64,000 nucleotides of DNA from Planotetraspora sp. A-T 1434. GTDB taxonomy: Bacteria > Actinomycetota > Actinomycetes > Streptosporangiales > Streptosporangiaceae. Positions 34,951-45,619 of this stretch are shown piece by piece. Under the pieces are notes generated by a model, which saw only the letters and a list, made by a program, of their open reading frames with translations, was not told where the DNA came from and ran no database searches. Location: positions 228,418-292,417 of the forward strand of contig NZ_JAOEGB010000007.1 of NCBI RefSeq assembly GCF_025420585.1, in the 5' to 3' direction. The position numbers were made by a program, and so were the translations under genes. Numbering within the stretch: the first letter of the stretch is position 1; each line of letters starts with the position of its first letter.

Positions 34951-35712
34951 TCACCGGAGGATGCGGGCGGCGGTGCGGGACAGGAGCTCGATCTCGTCGG
35001 CCGTCAGGGCGGCGGTCCGCTGCGACCGGATCCACCGGGCCACCCTGCGCGGGTAGGCGACGGTCAGGCCCTCACCCGTGAGCATCCCGCCGCGCGCCCC
35101 GATCTTGCCGCTGTGTACGGCCAGCACAGGGGAGATCGTGACCTGGATGCCGGTCTCCCGGCTCAGCATGTCCGCCATCGACGTGGCGGCCCCGATGAGC
35201 CCCTTGGCCACCGTGGTGCCGAACTTCTCGTCGAAGAAGAGGCGCTCGCCGTACCGCGCGATGTAGGTGTCCGGCGCCCACGCCTCGTTGTCCACGATCC
35301 AGACCCCGCCCGGCCCGATGATGAGGTGGTCGATCGACGCCTCGCCCGGTACGGCACGGCCGTCCATGACGCGATAGCCGTACCGGCGCAGGCCGCGCCG
35401 GAGGAGCCGTCCGGTGAGGACCTCGCCGCGGCGCCTGCCGCGCCACACGGCGGTGCGCTCGTGGAGACGCCAGACGACCAGGAGATGGGTGAGCCCCGCC
35501 GCCGCGCCGAGCGCCAGGCCGGCGAAGAACGCGGCAGCCGCCCCGGACCGGTATGCGAGCGCGTTCCCCACCACGAACCCGGCCACGGCGAGGGCCACGC
35601 GGACGCGGATCCGGTTCTTCCGCCCGGCGAACCAGAACGTTTCATAGAGGTTCTGGGGCGAGGCCCCGGTGAACTTCTCGTCACGCGGCACATAGATCGA
35701 CCCGCTGGGCAC
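34951..35712 (-). CDS. NERD-domain membrane protein
   Basis: 253 residues. Two hydrophobic helices at about 38-75 are followed by a NERD (nuclease-related) domain: EASIDHLIIGPGGVWIVDNEAW near 123-144, with D and the E/N-x-K-like position present as E-A-W. The family resembles restriction-endonuclease-fold nucleases; whether this copy cuts nucleic acid is unknown, since the usual Lys after the Glu is replaced. Probably inner-membrane anchored with the domain in the cytoplasm. Monocistronic. Confidence 0.8.
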   Translation of the reverse strand: MPSGSIYVPRDEKFTGASPQNLYETFWFAGRKNRIRVRVALAVAGFVVGNALAYRSGAAAAFFAGLALGAAAGLTHLLVVWRLHERTAVWRGRRRGEVLTGRLLRRGLRRYGYRVMDGRAVPGEASIDHLIIGPGGVWIVDNEAWAPDTYIARYGERLFFDEKFGTTVAKGLIGAATSMADMLSRETGIQVTISPVLAVHSGKIGARGGMLTGEGLTVAYPRRVARWIRSQRTAALTADEIELLSRTAARILR

Positions 35713-35867
35713 CGCAACTCCCCGACACTAGGACCCGGCACTAGGAAACGACCGCACGAAGGTATACGCGGAATACCCGAGTGGGAACCCCAGATCACCT
35801 AAGGTGAGGGAAGTAGCGCATTTCCGCCACCCGTACCGGGGAATCTCGCGCATCGCCGACCCTCTTG

Positions 35868-35881
35868 ACCGACCAGTCGGT
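35868..35881. promoter_or_regulatory. TetR-type operator (site 1)
   Basis: Perfect inverted repeat ACCGAC-CA-GTCGGT, followed by a TATGCT that could be the -10 element, 35 bases before the TetR gene. The same sequence with one change lies before the acyl-CoA dehydrogenase operon at 41299. Confidence 0.75.
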
Positions 35882-35915
35882 ATGCTGGTGTCGCACAGTC
35901 GAGAAGGAGGTCACG

Positions 35916-36527
35916 ATGGCGCGCAGCGCAGCCACCATGGAGGAGCCGGTGCGGCAGCGCCTGCTCGCCGAGGCTACCCGGCTTTTCGCCGAGCGGGGCT
36001 TCGAGAGCACGTCCGTCCAGGAGATCGTCGCGGCGGCCGGCGTCACCAAGGGCGCTATGTACCACTATTTCGGCTCAAAAGATGATCTGCTCCATGAGAT
36101 CTACGGCCGCGTGCTCCGCATGCAGATGGAACGCCTGACCCGGTTCGCCGACGCGGAGGGCCCGATCGCCGAGCGCCTGCACGCCGCGGCGACCGACGTC
36201 GTGGTCACCACGGTCGAGAACCTCGATGACTCGAAGATCTTCTTCCGGTCGATGCACCAGCTCGCCCCCGAGACCTACAAGAACGTCCGGGCCGAGCGCC
36301 GCCGCTACCACGAGCGCTTCCGCGACCTGGTGATCGAGGGCCAGCGCGCCGGGGACTTCCGTGACGACATCCCCGCCGAGATGGTGGTCGACTTCTTCTT
36401 CGGCTCGGTCCACCACCTCGGCACCTGGTATCACCCCGACGGGCCGCTCTCCGGCCCCGAGGTCGGCCGCCACTTCGCCGACCTCCTGCTCAGCTCACTG
36501 GCCCCGGCAGGTCGGCCGGCTCCGTGA
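35916..36527 (+). CDS. TetR-family regulator of acyl-CoA operon
   Basis: 203 residues. HTH in the first 60: TRLFAERGFESTSVQEIVAAAGVTKGAMYHYFGSKDDLL (recognition helix ends MYHYF). The C-terminal ligand domain is helical and ends in a TetR_C-like LDDSKIFFRSMHQLAPETYK region. AAGGAGG six bases before the ATG. The operator at 35868 suggests autorepression and the twin site at 41299 suggests control of the convergent dehydrogenase operon, probably released by an acyl-CoA. Its 3' end overlaps the end of the acyl-CoA dehydrogenase gene by 38 bases. Confidence 0.88.
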   Translation: MARSAATMEEPVRQRLLAEATRLFAERGFESTSVQEIVAAAGVTKGAMYHYFGSKDDLLHEIYGRVLRMQMERLTRFADAEGPIAERLHAAATDVVVTTVENLDDSKIFFRSMHQLAPETYKNVRAERRRYHERFRDLVIEGQRAGDFRDDIPAEMVVDFFFGSVHHLGTWYHPDGPLSGPEVGRHFADLLLSSLAPAGRPAP

Positions 36528-37707
36528 GGGCCTGGCGGTGGTCGCCCGGCGTGCCCAGCGCGATCTCGTCGGCCTTGGCCCGCTTGAGATAGAGATGCGC
36601 GGGGTGCTCCCAGGTCATCCCGATCCCGCCGTGCAACTGCACGCACTCCTCCGCGGCGTGTACGGCTACCGCCCCGCAGTACGCCTGCGCCACCGCGACC
36701 GCCACGGCCACCTTTGAACTGTCCACCTCTGCGTCTGTCCCGAGGAGGTCGGCGGCGTTCCGGGCGGCGGCCCTGGCGCCGACGACCTCCAGCCACAGGT
36801 CGGCCAGCCGGTGCTTGATCGCCTGGAACGAGCCGACGGGCCGGGCGAACTGCTTGCGCTCATTGACGTACGCCACCGTGGTGTTCAGGCACCACTCGGC
36901 CACCCCGAGCTGCTCGGACGCGAGCAGTCCCGCGCCCAGCAGCAGAGCGTCCCGGACGCCGGCGACGGTTCCGAGGACCTCCGCCCTGGCACCGGAGAAC
37001 GACACCGTCGCGACAGGCCGCGTGAGATCGAGCGATGGCAGGGTCGTGACCTGCGCCGCCGAGACGTCCACGGCGCAGAGGGCCACGCCGTCTCCGGGCG
37101 AGAGCCGTACCGGAACGAGCAGCACGTCGGCGGCCTCCGCGCCGACCACACCGGTGACCCGGCCCGTCGCCGTGCCGTCCACGCCGGGCGTCATGGGCGA
37201 GACCGGAGCCACGGTGGAGGCCGCACCCGCCCCATCCGGCATCGGCGCCGCTTCCGGGCTCGGGTCCAGCGTCACCGCCGGGCTCAGGGGCTGGTACGGC
37301 GAGGCGGCGAACGACACCGCGAGTGCCGCCGTGGTCTCCCCCGACGCCAGCCGCTCCAGCAAACCCCGGACCGCGACGCCGTCCCCGGCGCCCAGCAGGG
37401 CTGTCGTGGCAAGGACCGCGCTGCTCAGGAACGGTACGGGAGCGACCGCGCGGCCCAGCTCCTCCAGCACCACGGCGACCTCGCGGGCCGACGCCCCGGC
37501 TCCCCCCAGCTCCTCCGGAACGAGCAACCCGGCCACGCCGATGTCCCGAGCCAGCGCCTTCCACAGATCCATGTCGTACGGCATGCCGCCCGGCGAAGCG
37601 GCCCCGTCGACCCGGGTCAGCACCGCCGACGAGGAGCTCTTGTCGGCGAGCAGATCGCGGACCGCCGCCCGCAACTCCTCCTCGACCTCGGTATAGAGCA
37701 GAGTCAC
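36490..37707 (-). CDS. Acyl-CoA dehydrogenase family protein (1)
   Basis: 405 residues. C-terminal ACAD domain: LLGAGLLASEQLGVAEWCL, YVNERKQFARPVGSFQAIKHRLADLW (broken into strands), QLHGGIGMTWEHPAHLYLKRAK near 370. The N-terminal half has a Pro/Ala-rich loop (about 140-175) and lacks the ordinary FAD-binding TEP...GSD motif of full ACADs. This resembles the FadE28-type partner of heterotetrameric dehydrogenases, where one subunit type carries the base. It is the last gene of the operon. Confidence 0.85.
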   Translation of the reverse strand: MTLLYTEVEEELRAAVRDLLADKSSSSAVLTRVDGAASPGGMPYDMDLWKALARDIGVAGLLVPEELGGAGASAREVAVVLEELGRAVAPVPFLSSAVLATTALLGAGDGVAVRGLLERLASGETTAALAVSFAASPYQPLSPAVTLDPSPEAAPMPDGAGAASTVAPVSPMTPGVDGTATGRVTGVVGAEAADVLLVPVRLSPGDGVALCAVDVSAAQVTTLPSLDLTRPVATVSFSGARAEVLGTVAGVRDALLLGAGLLASEQLGVAEWCLNTTVAYVNERKQFARPVGSFQAIKHRLADLWLEVVGARAAARNAADLLGTDAEVDSSKVAVAVAVAQAYCGAVAVHAAEECVQLHGGIGMTWEHPAHLYLKRAKADEIALGTPGDHRQALTEPADLPGPVS

Positions 37708-37813
37708 GGGCTTCCCACTTCCTCACTCATCACAACTCCTCGACCGTGGAGATTTCGGGCGGCGGAGAGAACGCGGCGGGGCGCCGCGCGGCGTCCTCGC
37801 GGGGAGGAGGCCG

Positions 37814-38986
37814 TCAACGGGGAAGGTCCTTCCAGGGGACATCCTTGTCGGCACGGGGCTCCGACGGCAGCCCGAGGACGCGTTCGGCGAGGATGTTGCG
37901 CAGGATCTCCGAGGTGCCGCCCTCGATGGAGTTCCCCTTGGCCCGCAAGTAGCGATAGCCGGCCTCGCGTCCGAGGAAGTCGACGCTCTCGGGGCGGCGG
38001 AAGGTCCAGTCGTCGTAGGCCAGGCCGTCCTCGCGCAGCAACTCCACCTCCAGCCCGGACAGCTCCTGGTGGAGCCGGGCGAAGGCGAGCTTCATGCCCG
38101 ACCCCTCCGGCCCGGGATGTCCGGCGGCGAGTTGTTCGCGCAGCCGCGCGGCGGTGAGCCGCATGATCTCTGAGTCGACCCAGAGCCCGAGGAGCCGCTG
38201 GTGCAGCGCATGCGTGCGCAGCTCCGGCCGGGAGCGCCAGGTCTCGGCGACGACGTCGATCATCGCCCGTTTGGTGGGCGTGCCGCCGATGGCCACGCGC
38301 TCGTTCATGAGCGTGGTCTGGGCGACCCGCCAGCCGTCGCCGACCTCGCCGAGCCGCAGCGAGTCCGGCAGGCGCACGCCGGTGAGGAAGACCTCGTTGA
38401 ACTCGGCCTCACCGGTGATCTGGCGAAGCGGGCGCACCTCGACACCGGGCGCCCGCATGTCGCACACGAAGTAGGTGAGCCCCCGGTGCTTGGGGACGTC
38501 CGGGTCGGTGCGGGCGACCAGGATCGCCCAGCGGGCGAAGTGGGCGACCGACGTCCACACCTTCTGTCCGTCGACGATCCACTCGTCGCCGTCCCTGACG
38601 GTCCGCGTGGCGAGGGTGGCGAGGTCGGATCCGGCGCCCGGCTCGCTGAAGAGCTGGCACCAGACCTCCTCCCCCGTCCACAGCGGCCGCAGGAACCGCT
38701 TCCGCTGCTCGTCCGTGCCGAAGGCGAGGATCGTGGGCGCCGCCATGCCGAGGCCGATGGCGATGCGCCCCGGCCGGTTGCCCGGCGTGCCCGCCAGCTC
38801 CCGCTCCACGACGGGCTGGAGATCACGCCGCGCCCCCAGGCCGCCGAGGCCCTCGGGGAAGTGAACCCAGGCGAGCCCCGCGTCGAACCGGGCGCGCAGG
38901 AAGTCGAGCCGGTCCATCTCCGCCGGATCGTGCTCCGCCAGAAACGCGCGGGCCCGCTCCTCTACCGCCGCCTCATCCCATGCCAC
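37814..38986 (-). CDS. Acyl-CoA dehydrogenase family protein (2)
   Basis: 390 residues with QLFSEPGAGSDLATL near 110 (flavin/substrate contact), GQKVWTSVAHFARWAILVARTD near 139, and a C-terminal KGNSIEGGTSEILRNILAERVLGLP. This is FadE17/FadE29-like, the probable partner of gene (1) in a heteromeric enzyme that desaturates a bulky or branched acyl-CoA. The gene is 106 bases upstream of gene (1) on the same strand. Substrate unknown; sterol side-chain-like or branched substrates are typical for such pairs. Confidence 0.86.
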   Translation of the reverse strand: MAWDEAAVEERARAFLAEHDPAEMDRLDFLRARFDAGLAWVHFPEGLGGLGARRDLQPVVERELAGTPGNRPGRIAIGLGMAAPTILAFGTDEQRKRFLRPLWTGEEVWCQLFSEPGAGSDLATLATRTVRDGDEWIVDGQKVWTSVAHFARWAILVARTDPDVPKHRGLTYFVCDMRAPGVEVRPLRQITGEAEFNEVFLTGVRLPDSLRLGEVGDGWRVAQTTLMNERVAIGGTPTKRAMIDVVAETWRSRPELRTHALHQRLLGLWVDSEIMRLTAARLREQLAAGHPGPEGSGMKLAFARLHQELSGLEVELLREDGLAYDDWTFRRPESVDFLGREAGYRYLRAKGNSIEGGTSEILRNILAERVLGLPSEPRADKDVPWKDLPR

Positions 38987-39088
38987 GAAATATCACCCCA
39001 AAGTCGTCGCCTGCGGTCGCGCTGAGCCTGCTCTGTGCCTCACGAGGGCTGGGCCGTACGACATGATCCGGCATGAGAACCGGGCTTG

Positions 39089-40294
<1,206 letters not shown>

Positions 40295-41287
40295 TCAGAC
40301 CTCCCTGAGACCTCGGGCGACCAGCGGGGCCACCTGCTCGCCGATCTCGGCGAAGCCGTCCCCGACCGTGAGCCCCTGGGTGTAGCGGAAGTGGATGCCC
40401 TCGGCGATCACCGCGAGCTTGAAACAAGCGAGGCCGACGTACCAGCCCAGCCGGGACAGGTCGCGGCCGGACGCCTCGGCGTAGTGGGAGGCCAGCTCGC
40501 CGGTGTCGGGCACCTCGCCGGGGGCTCCGTTGTCGAGCGTGGTGAACTCGCCGTACAGCAGAAACAGCGCGAAGTCGGTGAGCGGGTCGCCGAGCGTGGA
40601 CATCTCCCAGTCGAGGACGGCCCTCACCCGGCCGTCGCCGTCGATCAGGGTGTTGCCGAGCTTGAAGTCCCCGTGGACGATGGCCGCCTTGCCCGAGCCG
40701 GGGATCGCCTGCGAGAGCCGTACGTACAGGTCGTCGATCCCGGGGACGTCACGGCTGCGCGACGCGTCGAGCTGGCGCTTCCACCGGCCGACCTGTCGCT
40801 CCAGGAAGCCGTCCGGCCTGCCGAAGTCGCCGAGGCCGACGTCGTCGGGCGCGATGGAGTGCAGCGCGGCCAGCACGTCGACCAGGCCGTGCGCCAGCCG
40901 GGGAGTGAGCGGCGGCTGGTCGCCCTCCACGTATTCCATGACGTAGAAGGGCGCGCCGATGACGTCCGGGTCCTGGCAGAGGTGGTAGGTCCGGGGCACC
41001 GGCACGGGGGTGTCCTGGAGCGCGCTCATCACGCGATACTCCCGGCCCATGTCGTGCGCGGTGGCCAGCACGTGCCCGAGCGGCGGCCTGCGCACGACGA
41101 ACGTCCCAGGTCGTGCCGGCGACTGCCCAGCGCCCTGAGAGTGCCCAGAGCCGTCTCGGACGACGTAGGTCAGGTTCGACTTGCCGCCCGTGATCATCTC
41201 GGCGGTGAGCGGCCCTTCGGTGAGCCCCTCCCTCTGGAGGTGGCCGGCGAGACGGGCAAGGTCGAGGCCGGGCGGATGAGCGTTCAC
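40295..41287 (-). CDS. APH-family phosphotransferase, ACAD10/11 kinase-like
   Basis: 330 residues, aminoglycoside-phosphotransferase fold: FVVRRPPLGHVLATAHDMGREYRV (split Lys/Arg-lobe), PFYVMEYVEGD, catalytic loop IVHGDFKLGNTLID near 220 and metal motif AVLDWEMSTLGDPL near 240. In ACAD10/11 and in bacterial LvaA the kinase phosphorylates the 4-hydroxyl of 4-hydroxyacyl-CoA before the dehydrogenase-like domain eliminates phosphate. The GTG start is twelve bases below a TetR operator, so the mRNA leader is very short. First gene of the four-gene operon. Confidence 0.88.
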   Translation of the reverse strand: MNAHPPGLDLARLAGHLQREGLTEGPLTAEMITGGKSNLTYVVRDGSGHSQGAGQSPARPGTFVVRRPPLGHVLATAHDMGREYRVMSALQDTPVPVPRTYHLCQDPDVIGAPFYVMEYVEGDQPPLTPRLAHGLVDVLAALHSIAPDDVGLGDFGRPDGFLERQVGRWKRQLDASRSRDVPGIDDLYVRLSQAIPGSGKAAIVHGDFKLGNTLIDGDGRVRAVLDWEMSTLGDPLTDFALFLLYGEFTTLDNGAPGEVPDTGELASHYAEASGRDLSRLGWYVGLACFKLAVIAEGIHFRYTQGLTVGDGFAEIGEQVAPLVARGLREV

Positions 41288-41298
41288 GTCCGTAGCGT

Positions 41299-41312
41299 AC
41301 CGACCAGACGGT
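41299..41312. promoter_or_regulatory. TetR-type operator (site 2)
   Basis: ACCGACCAGACGGT, one base different from site 1 at 35868, and the flanking TATGC is also shared. It lies 12 bases before the kinase GTG and 28 bases before the divergent YdeI-like ATG, so it may control both. Confidence 0.75.
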
Positions 41313-41339
41313 ATGCCTGTCGAACGGTACCCTCGGCTC

Positions 41340-41921
41340 ATGGAACCGACGTTCTTCGCCACCCCCGACGAACTGCGCGCCTGGTTCTCGGCCAACCACG
41401 TCACCGAGAGCGAGCTGTGGGTCGGCTACTACAAGAAGGGCACGCGCAAACCGAGTATCACCTGGCCCGAGTCCGTCGACCAGGCCCTGTGCTTCGGCTG
41501 GATCGACGGCGTCCGCAAGAGCGTGGACGAGCACTCCTACAAGATCCGCTTCACCCCCAGGAAGCCGCGGAGCATCTGGAGCGCGGTCAACATCGCCAAG
41601 GTCGGAGAGCTCACCGAGGCCGGGCTCATGCAGCCTGCAGGCCTCAAGGCGTTCGAGAACCGGGCCGAGGACCGCTCGGCCGTCTACTCGCACGAGCAGC
41701 GTCAGCCGGCGGAGCTCCCCGAGGAGTTCGAGGCCGAGTTCCGGGCCAACCCGGCCGCGTGGGAGTGGTTTGAGAGCCGGCCCGCCTGGTATCGCCGGGC
41801 CTCGACCCATTGGGTGGTCAGCGCCAAGCGGGAGGACACCCGGCGCCGGCGCCTCGCCCAGCTGATCGACGACTCGGCCAACGCCCGGACCATCCCCTCC
41901 CTCACCCGGAACTCCCGCTGA
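41340..41921 (+). CDS. YdeI/OmpD-associated family protein
   Basis: 193 residues with the family core ELRAWFSANH...ELWVGYYKKGTRKPSITWPESVDQALCFGWIDGVRKSVDE, split in runs under the usual helix breaks, and FTPRKPRSIWS after it. Members are small cytoplasmic proteins of unknown activity, linked in some reports to stress or bacteriocin tolerance. The start at 41340 is preferred because the family begins just there. Divergent from the kinase gene across the TetR site. Confidence 0.85.
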   Translation: MEPTFFATPDELRAWFSANHVTESELWVGYYKKGTRKPSITWPESVDQALCFGWIDGVRKSVDEHSYKIRFTPRKPRSIWSAVNIAKVGELTEAGLMQPAGLKAFENRAEDRSAVYSHEQRQPAELPEEFEAEFRANPAAWEWFESRPAWYRRASTHWVVSAKREDTRRRRLAQLIDDSANARTIPSLTRNSR

Positions 41922-42088
41922 CGTCATGCCCGGGACCGCCGGGGAAGCGGTGTGGCCGAGTGGCCGGGGAAAGCCCCGAAGAGCGCCGGAAGGGTGGTTC
42001 TGTGAAGCGCTGCGGGAAAAGTGGTGCGGGGAAAGCGGCGTTAAGTGGCTATCCCGAAGTGCCGCCGCGTCTCACTACGGTATCGCGC

Positions 42089-42682
42089 ATGACCGCGAAG
42101 ATGCCGGACCCCGTTGTCCTCGAAGGCGATTCCGTACGGCTCGCGCCGCTCACGCTCGACCACGTGCCCGACCTCTACGCGGCGGGCGGCGGTGACGAGG
42201 AGGTCTGGCGCTGGCGGTCGTCCCCCATGCCCGCCTCCGAGGCCGGCCTGCGGCGCCAGGTCGCCGGCCTCCTGGGCCGGCCTGAGACCGTCCAGTTCGC
42301 CGTCATCCTGCGGGAGACCGGCCGGGCCATCGGCTCGACCGGCTTCTGGGACGTCGGCGGTTTCGACACGAGCGTCGAGATCGGCTCCACCTGGTACGGC
42401 CGGGCCTATTGGCGAACCGCCGTCAACACGGAATGCAAGGTGCTGCTGCTCGACCACGCCTTTCACGCCCTCGGATTCAGCCGTGTGGTGCTCAAGACCG
42501 ACATCCTCAACCTCCGGTCGCAGGCGGCCATCGAACGCATCGGCGGCGTCAGGGAGGGCACCCTGCGCCGGCAGTACCGCCGTCCCGACGGCACCTGGCG
42601 GGACAGCGCCTACTACTCGATCCTCGACGACGAGTGGCCGTCTCACCGGGCCCGCCTGACCGACCGGCCCCGACCTGCATGA
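42089..42682 (+). CDS. GNAT acetyltransferase, RimJ/RimL type
   Basis: 197 residues: SVRLAPLTLDHVPDLYAAGG at the start, IGSTGFWDVG near 78, EIGSTWYGRAYWRTAVNTECK near 92 and acetyl-CoA loop with LKTDILNLRSQAAIERIGGVREGTLRRQ (split) near 135. It likely acetylates the amino group of a protein or small molecule with acetyl-CoA. The in-frame extension back to 41810 runs into the YdeI gene and is not coding. Substrate unknown. Confidence 0.87.
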   Translation: MTAKMPDPVVLEGDSVRLAPLTLDHVPDLYAAGGGDEEVWRWRSSPMPASEAGLRRQVAGLLGRPETVQFAVILRETGRAIGSTGFWDVGGFDTSVEIGSTWYGRAYWRTAVNTECKVLLLDHAFHALGFSRVVLKTDILNLRSQAAIERIGGVREGTLRRQYRRPDGTWRDSAYYSILDDEWPSHRARLTDRPRPA

Positions 42683-42795
42683 TCATGGAACGGGAGTGAG
42701 CAGGTCAGCGGACCGACGCCGGAATTCACGCATGATCACGAACGCGAGAAGGCCAGATCAGAGGGCATTCCGGGGAACCTGTGCATGATCACGGC
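42677..42795 (+). repeat. 53-bp-period GCATGATCAC array (copy 3)
   Basis: Elements at 42677, 42730 and 42783, exactly 53 bases apart, the last preceded by GGGGAACCTGT. The first overlaps the stop region of the GNAT gene and the last lies just before the FAD monooxygenase start. Confidence 0.8.
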
Positions 42796-42816
42796 GGAGC
42801 GGAGGGGGCGGGCGGC

Positions 42817-43998
42817 ATGGCGCACGCGGTGGTGATCGGGGCGGGGATCGGCGGCCTGACGGCGGCGGTCGCCCTGGAGCGCGAGGGCTGGACGGTGACC
42901 GTCTTCGAGCAGGCGGCGTCCATCGAGCCGGTCGGCTCGGGGCTCGCCGTCGCGCCCAACGCGCTGCGGGCGCTGGACACGATCGGCGTCGGCGACCAGG
43001 TGCGGGAGCTGTCCGCCATACAGGGCGAAGCGGGCATACGGCGGCCCGACGGCCGTTGGATCTCCCGGACAAGCGCCGAGGACGCGCGGGCGCGTTACGG
43101 CGACCCCACCGTGCTGCTCCTGCGTTCGACGCTGGTCGATCTCCTGTCCGCACGGCTCTCGCCCGGTGCGCTGCGCCTCGACTCCCGGGTGGAGTCGGTC
43201 GACGCCGGCAGCGGCCGGGTCACCACGAGCGGCGGCACGGTCGGCGCGGACCTTGTCGTGGCGGCGGACGGCATCCGGTCGCCGGTCAGGAAAGCGCTGT
43301 TTCCCCATCACCCGGACCCGGTCTACGCGGGTGTGACGAGCTGGCGCGTCGTCGTTCCGGCGGCCGGGCCCGTCCGGGCCTCCGAGACCTGGGGCCGCGG
43401 CCTGGTGTTCGGCGTGATGCCGCTGGCCGACGACCAGGTGTACTGCTACGCCACCGCCGTGGTCCCCGCGGACCAGGTCAACGGTGACGAGAAGGCGGAG
43501 CTGGTGCGGCTGTTCCGGCGCTGGCATGAGCCGATCCCGGCGCTGCTCGCCGCCGCCGATCCCGGCGCGGTGCTCCGCCACGACATCTACTCCATGGACA
43601 CGCCTCTCCCCGCCTTCCACAGAGGAAAGGTGGCGCTGCTCGGGGACGCCGCCCACTCGATGACGCCGCACCTCGGCCAGGGCGCCTGCCAGGCCATCGA
43701 GGACGCCGTCGTCCTCGCCCACCACGTGGGCGAAGCCCACCACGCCGGCCGTACGAGCCATGCGGGCTCCGGCGGTGGCGATCACCTCACGGCGGGCCTC
43801 GCCGCCTACACGGAGGCCAGGCGGGACAGGACGACTCGGATCGTCCGGCGGTCGCGGGCGATCGGCCGGCTCACCCTGTGGACCAACCCACTGGCCGTGT
43901 TCGCCCGTGACGGTGCCATGTCGCTGGCGGGGAAGCTCGGGCCCAACGTGGCGTTCCGCCAGTTCGACGAGGTCTTCAACTGGCGCCCTCCGGCGTGA
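42817..43998 (+). CDS. FAD-dependent aromatic-type monooxygenase
   Basis: 393 residues, PHBH-like class A flavoprotein: FAD motif GAGIGGLTAAVAL at 8-20, RSTLVDLL near 108, DG motif ADLVVAADGIRSPVR near 148 and GDAAHSMTPHLGQGACQAIEDA (split) near 283. It hydroxylates or epoxidises an aromatic or unsaturated compound with NAD(P)H and O2. The start at 42817 was chosen over the ATG at 42781, which belongs to a repeat element. No pathway genes adjoin. The 3' end overlaps the convergent DUF2079 gene by 23 bases. Confidence 0.87.
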   Translation: MAHAVVIGAGIGGLTAAVALEREGWTVTVFEQAASIEPVGSGLAVAPNALRALDTIGVGDQVRELSAIQGEAGIRRPDGRWISRTSAEDARARYGDPTVLLLRSTLVDLLSARLSPGALRLDSRVESVDAGSGRVTTSGGTVGADLVVAADGIRSPVRKALFPHHPDPVYAGVTSWRVVVPAAGPVRASETWGRGLVFGVMPLADDQVYCYATAVVPADQVNGDEKAELVRLFRRWHEPIPALLAAADPGAVLRHDIYSMDTPLPAFHRGKVALLGDAAHSMTPHLGQGACQAIEDAVVLAHHVGEAHHAGRTSHAGSGGGDHLTAGLAAYTEARRDRTTRIVRRSRAIGRLTLWTNPLAVFARDGAMSLAGKLGPNVAFRQFDEVFNWRPPA

Positions 43999-45517
43999 CC
44001 GGCGGCGGGTCGGTCCGGTAGAGGACGACGTAGCCCTCGCGGTCGAAGACGGCCTGATAGCCCATCGCCTTCAGCTCGTCCACACGCTGCCGCATCCGGT
44101 CGGTGGAGCCCCAGGGGAAGGCCATGCGGCTGGTGTCGGCGACGATCCACTGCGCCACGGGAGGCCGGTCCGACCAGAGCAGCACCGTCGTGCGGGCGGA
44201 CAGGTGCGGGCCCACGTGGTTGACCGCTTCGACCACCACCCCGCTCGGCACCGTCCTGACCGCCTGCTCCGCCGCGACCACGTCCGGGTGGGTCTCGTAG
44301 AACTCCGGGCGGATGAGCTGGTCGAACGGGAATCGCGGGACGAGCGTGAGCGCCACGACGAACACCCCGCCCGCCCACACCAGGGCGCCGGTCCGCGCGT
44401 CCAGGCCGGGACGGCGCCGCCGTACCCATCCGGTGAGCCGTACGGTCCCGTCGACGCCCGCGCACAGCAGGACGGCCACCGTGAAGGCGCTGTGGTGGAA
44501 GTCGGTGACCCACCACACGGGCCGGTCCGAGAGCATCCGCTCCAGGAACTGCGGCAGCGCCATCAGCGTCAGCGGTGAGAACAGGCAGGTCAGCAGCGCC
44601 GGCCAGAGCAGGAACATCCACGTGTCGATCTTCACTTGTGGGCTGACGAGCGTCTTCAGCACGCCGAGGGGGTCGGTGACCAGCGTGGTGAGCACCTCCG
44701 GCGCAGTCTTCCCGAGCTGGTCGTAGGCCCAGTAGAGCTCCGGATCGCCGCCGACCGCGGGGATGAGCACCTGCCGTGCCAGGACGGTGTAGACGAGCCC
44801 GGCCACGACGTACATGACCCCGTCGAAGCGACGCCCGCGCAGGAAGGCGAAGCAGCCGAACCCAGCGACCATGAGACCCATGTCCTCCTTGATCAGGAGG
44901 AGCCCGAAGGCGGCGACCGCTGTCGCGCCGTGCCTGCCCGCGTGGAACCGTTCGATCATCACCGCTGTCAGGAGCGGCGCGAAGGCGACCTCGTGGAAGT
45001 CGAAGTTCACAGCCCGCGCGATCGGCCAGGAGACGGCGTACGCGATGACGAGCAGGTAGGCCGGCGCGGTGCCGAGCACCCGGCGGGTGAACAGCCACAG
45101 CGGTGGGATGGCGAGCGCGAACAGCACCGCCTGGGCGACGATGAGCGTCTCGGGGCCGTTGTGGATCCAGTAGAGCGGGGCGAGCAGCGCCAGGATGGGC
45201 GAGAAGTGCTCGCCGAGCTGGTTGAACTCCATGCCCTGCCCCAGGTCCATCCCCCTGATCGGGCTGGTGGGCGCGCCCAACGCGGCGAAGCCCCGGACCG
45301 CCTGGTCGAAGAGGGTCAGGTCGAGGCTGGTCGCCCGATAGAGGTCGAAGCGGACCAGGCCGAGCAGCGCGTAGACGCCGGTCGCCGCCACGGTGAGCGC
45401 CGTGACGGACACCAGATGCTGGTCCGGCCACCGCCTCGGCGAGACCGGTCCCACGCCCGGCCCAAGAGGCGCGCGGGTCCGCGTGCGCGTCCCGAGAAAA
45501 CCGTTCAACCCCGCCAT
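43976..45517 (-). CDS. DUF2079 polytopic membrane protein
   Basis: 513 residues with about ten hydrophobic helices. Family marks: FDLYRATSLDLTLFDQAVRG near 50-70, GMEFNQLGEHFSPILALLAP near 90, NFDFHEVAFAPLL near 155 and LIKEDMGL near 195. DUF2079 proteins look like GT-C (mannosyltransferase-type) membrane enzymes, with the E-H and K-E-D residues facing the outer side. The substrate is unknown. The start at 45517 is the first ATG before conserved sequence; the longer frame upstream covers a PstB remnant out of frame. Confidence 0.85.
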   Translation of the reverse strand: MAGLNGFLGTRTRTRAPLGPGVGPVSPRRWPDQHLVSVTALTVAATGVYALLGLVRFDLYRATSLDLTLFDQAVRGFAALGAPTSPIRGMDLGQGMEFNQLGEHFSPILALLAPLYWIHNGPETLIVAQAVLFALAIPPLWLFTRRVLGTAPAYLLVIAYAVSWPIARAVNFDFHEVAFAPLLTAVMIERFHAGRHGATAVAAFGLLLIKEDMGLMVAGFGCFAFLRGRRFDGVMYVVAGLVYTVLARQVLIPAVGGDPELYWAYDQLGKTAPEVLTTLVTDPLGVLKTLVSPQVKIDTWMFLLWPALLTCLFSPLTLMALPQFLERMLSDRPVWWVTDFHHSAFTVAVLLCAGVDGTVRLTGWVRRRRPGLDARTGALVWAGGVFVVALTLVPRFPFDQLIRPEFYETHPDVVAAEQAVRTVPSGVVVEAVNHVGPHLSARTTVLLWSDRPPVAQWIVADTSRMAFPWGSTDRMRQRVDELKAMGYQAVFDREGYVVLYRTDPPPVTPEGAS

Positions 45518-45619
45518 CACGTCGGCCGGTGTGGCACGGCGTCCTGTCTTGCCCCCAACATGCTCACGGACGCGAATCCCCCCATGTGATCGCCGATCCC
45601 CCAACCGAGGTGACGCTAC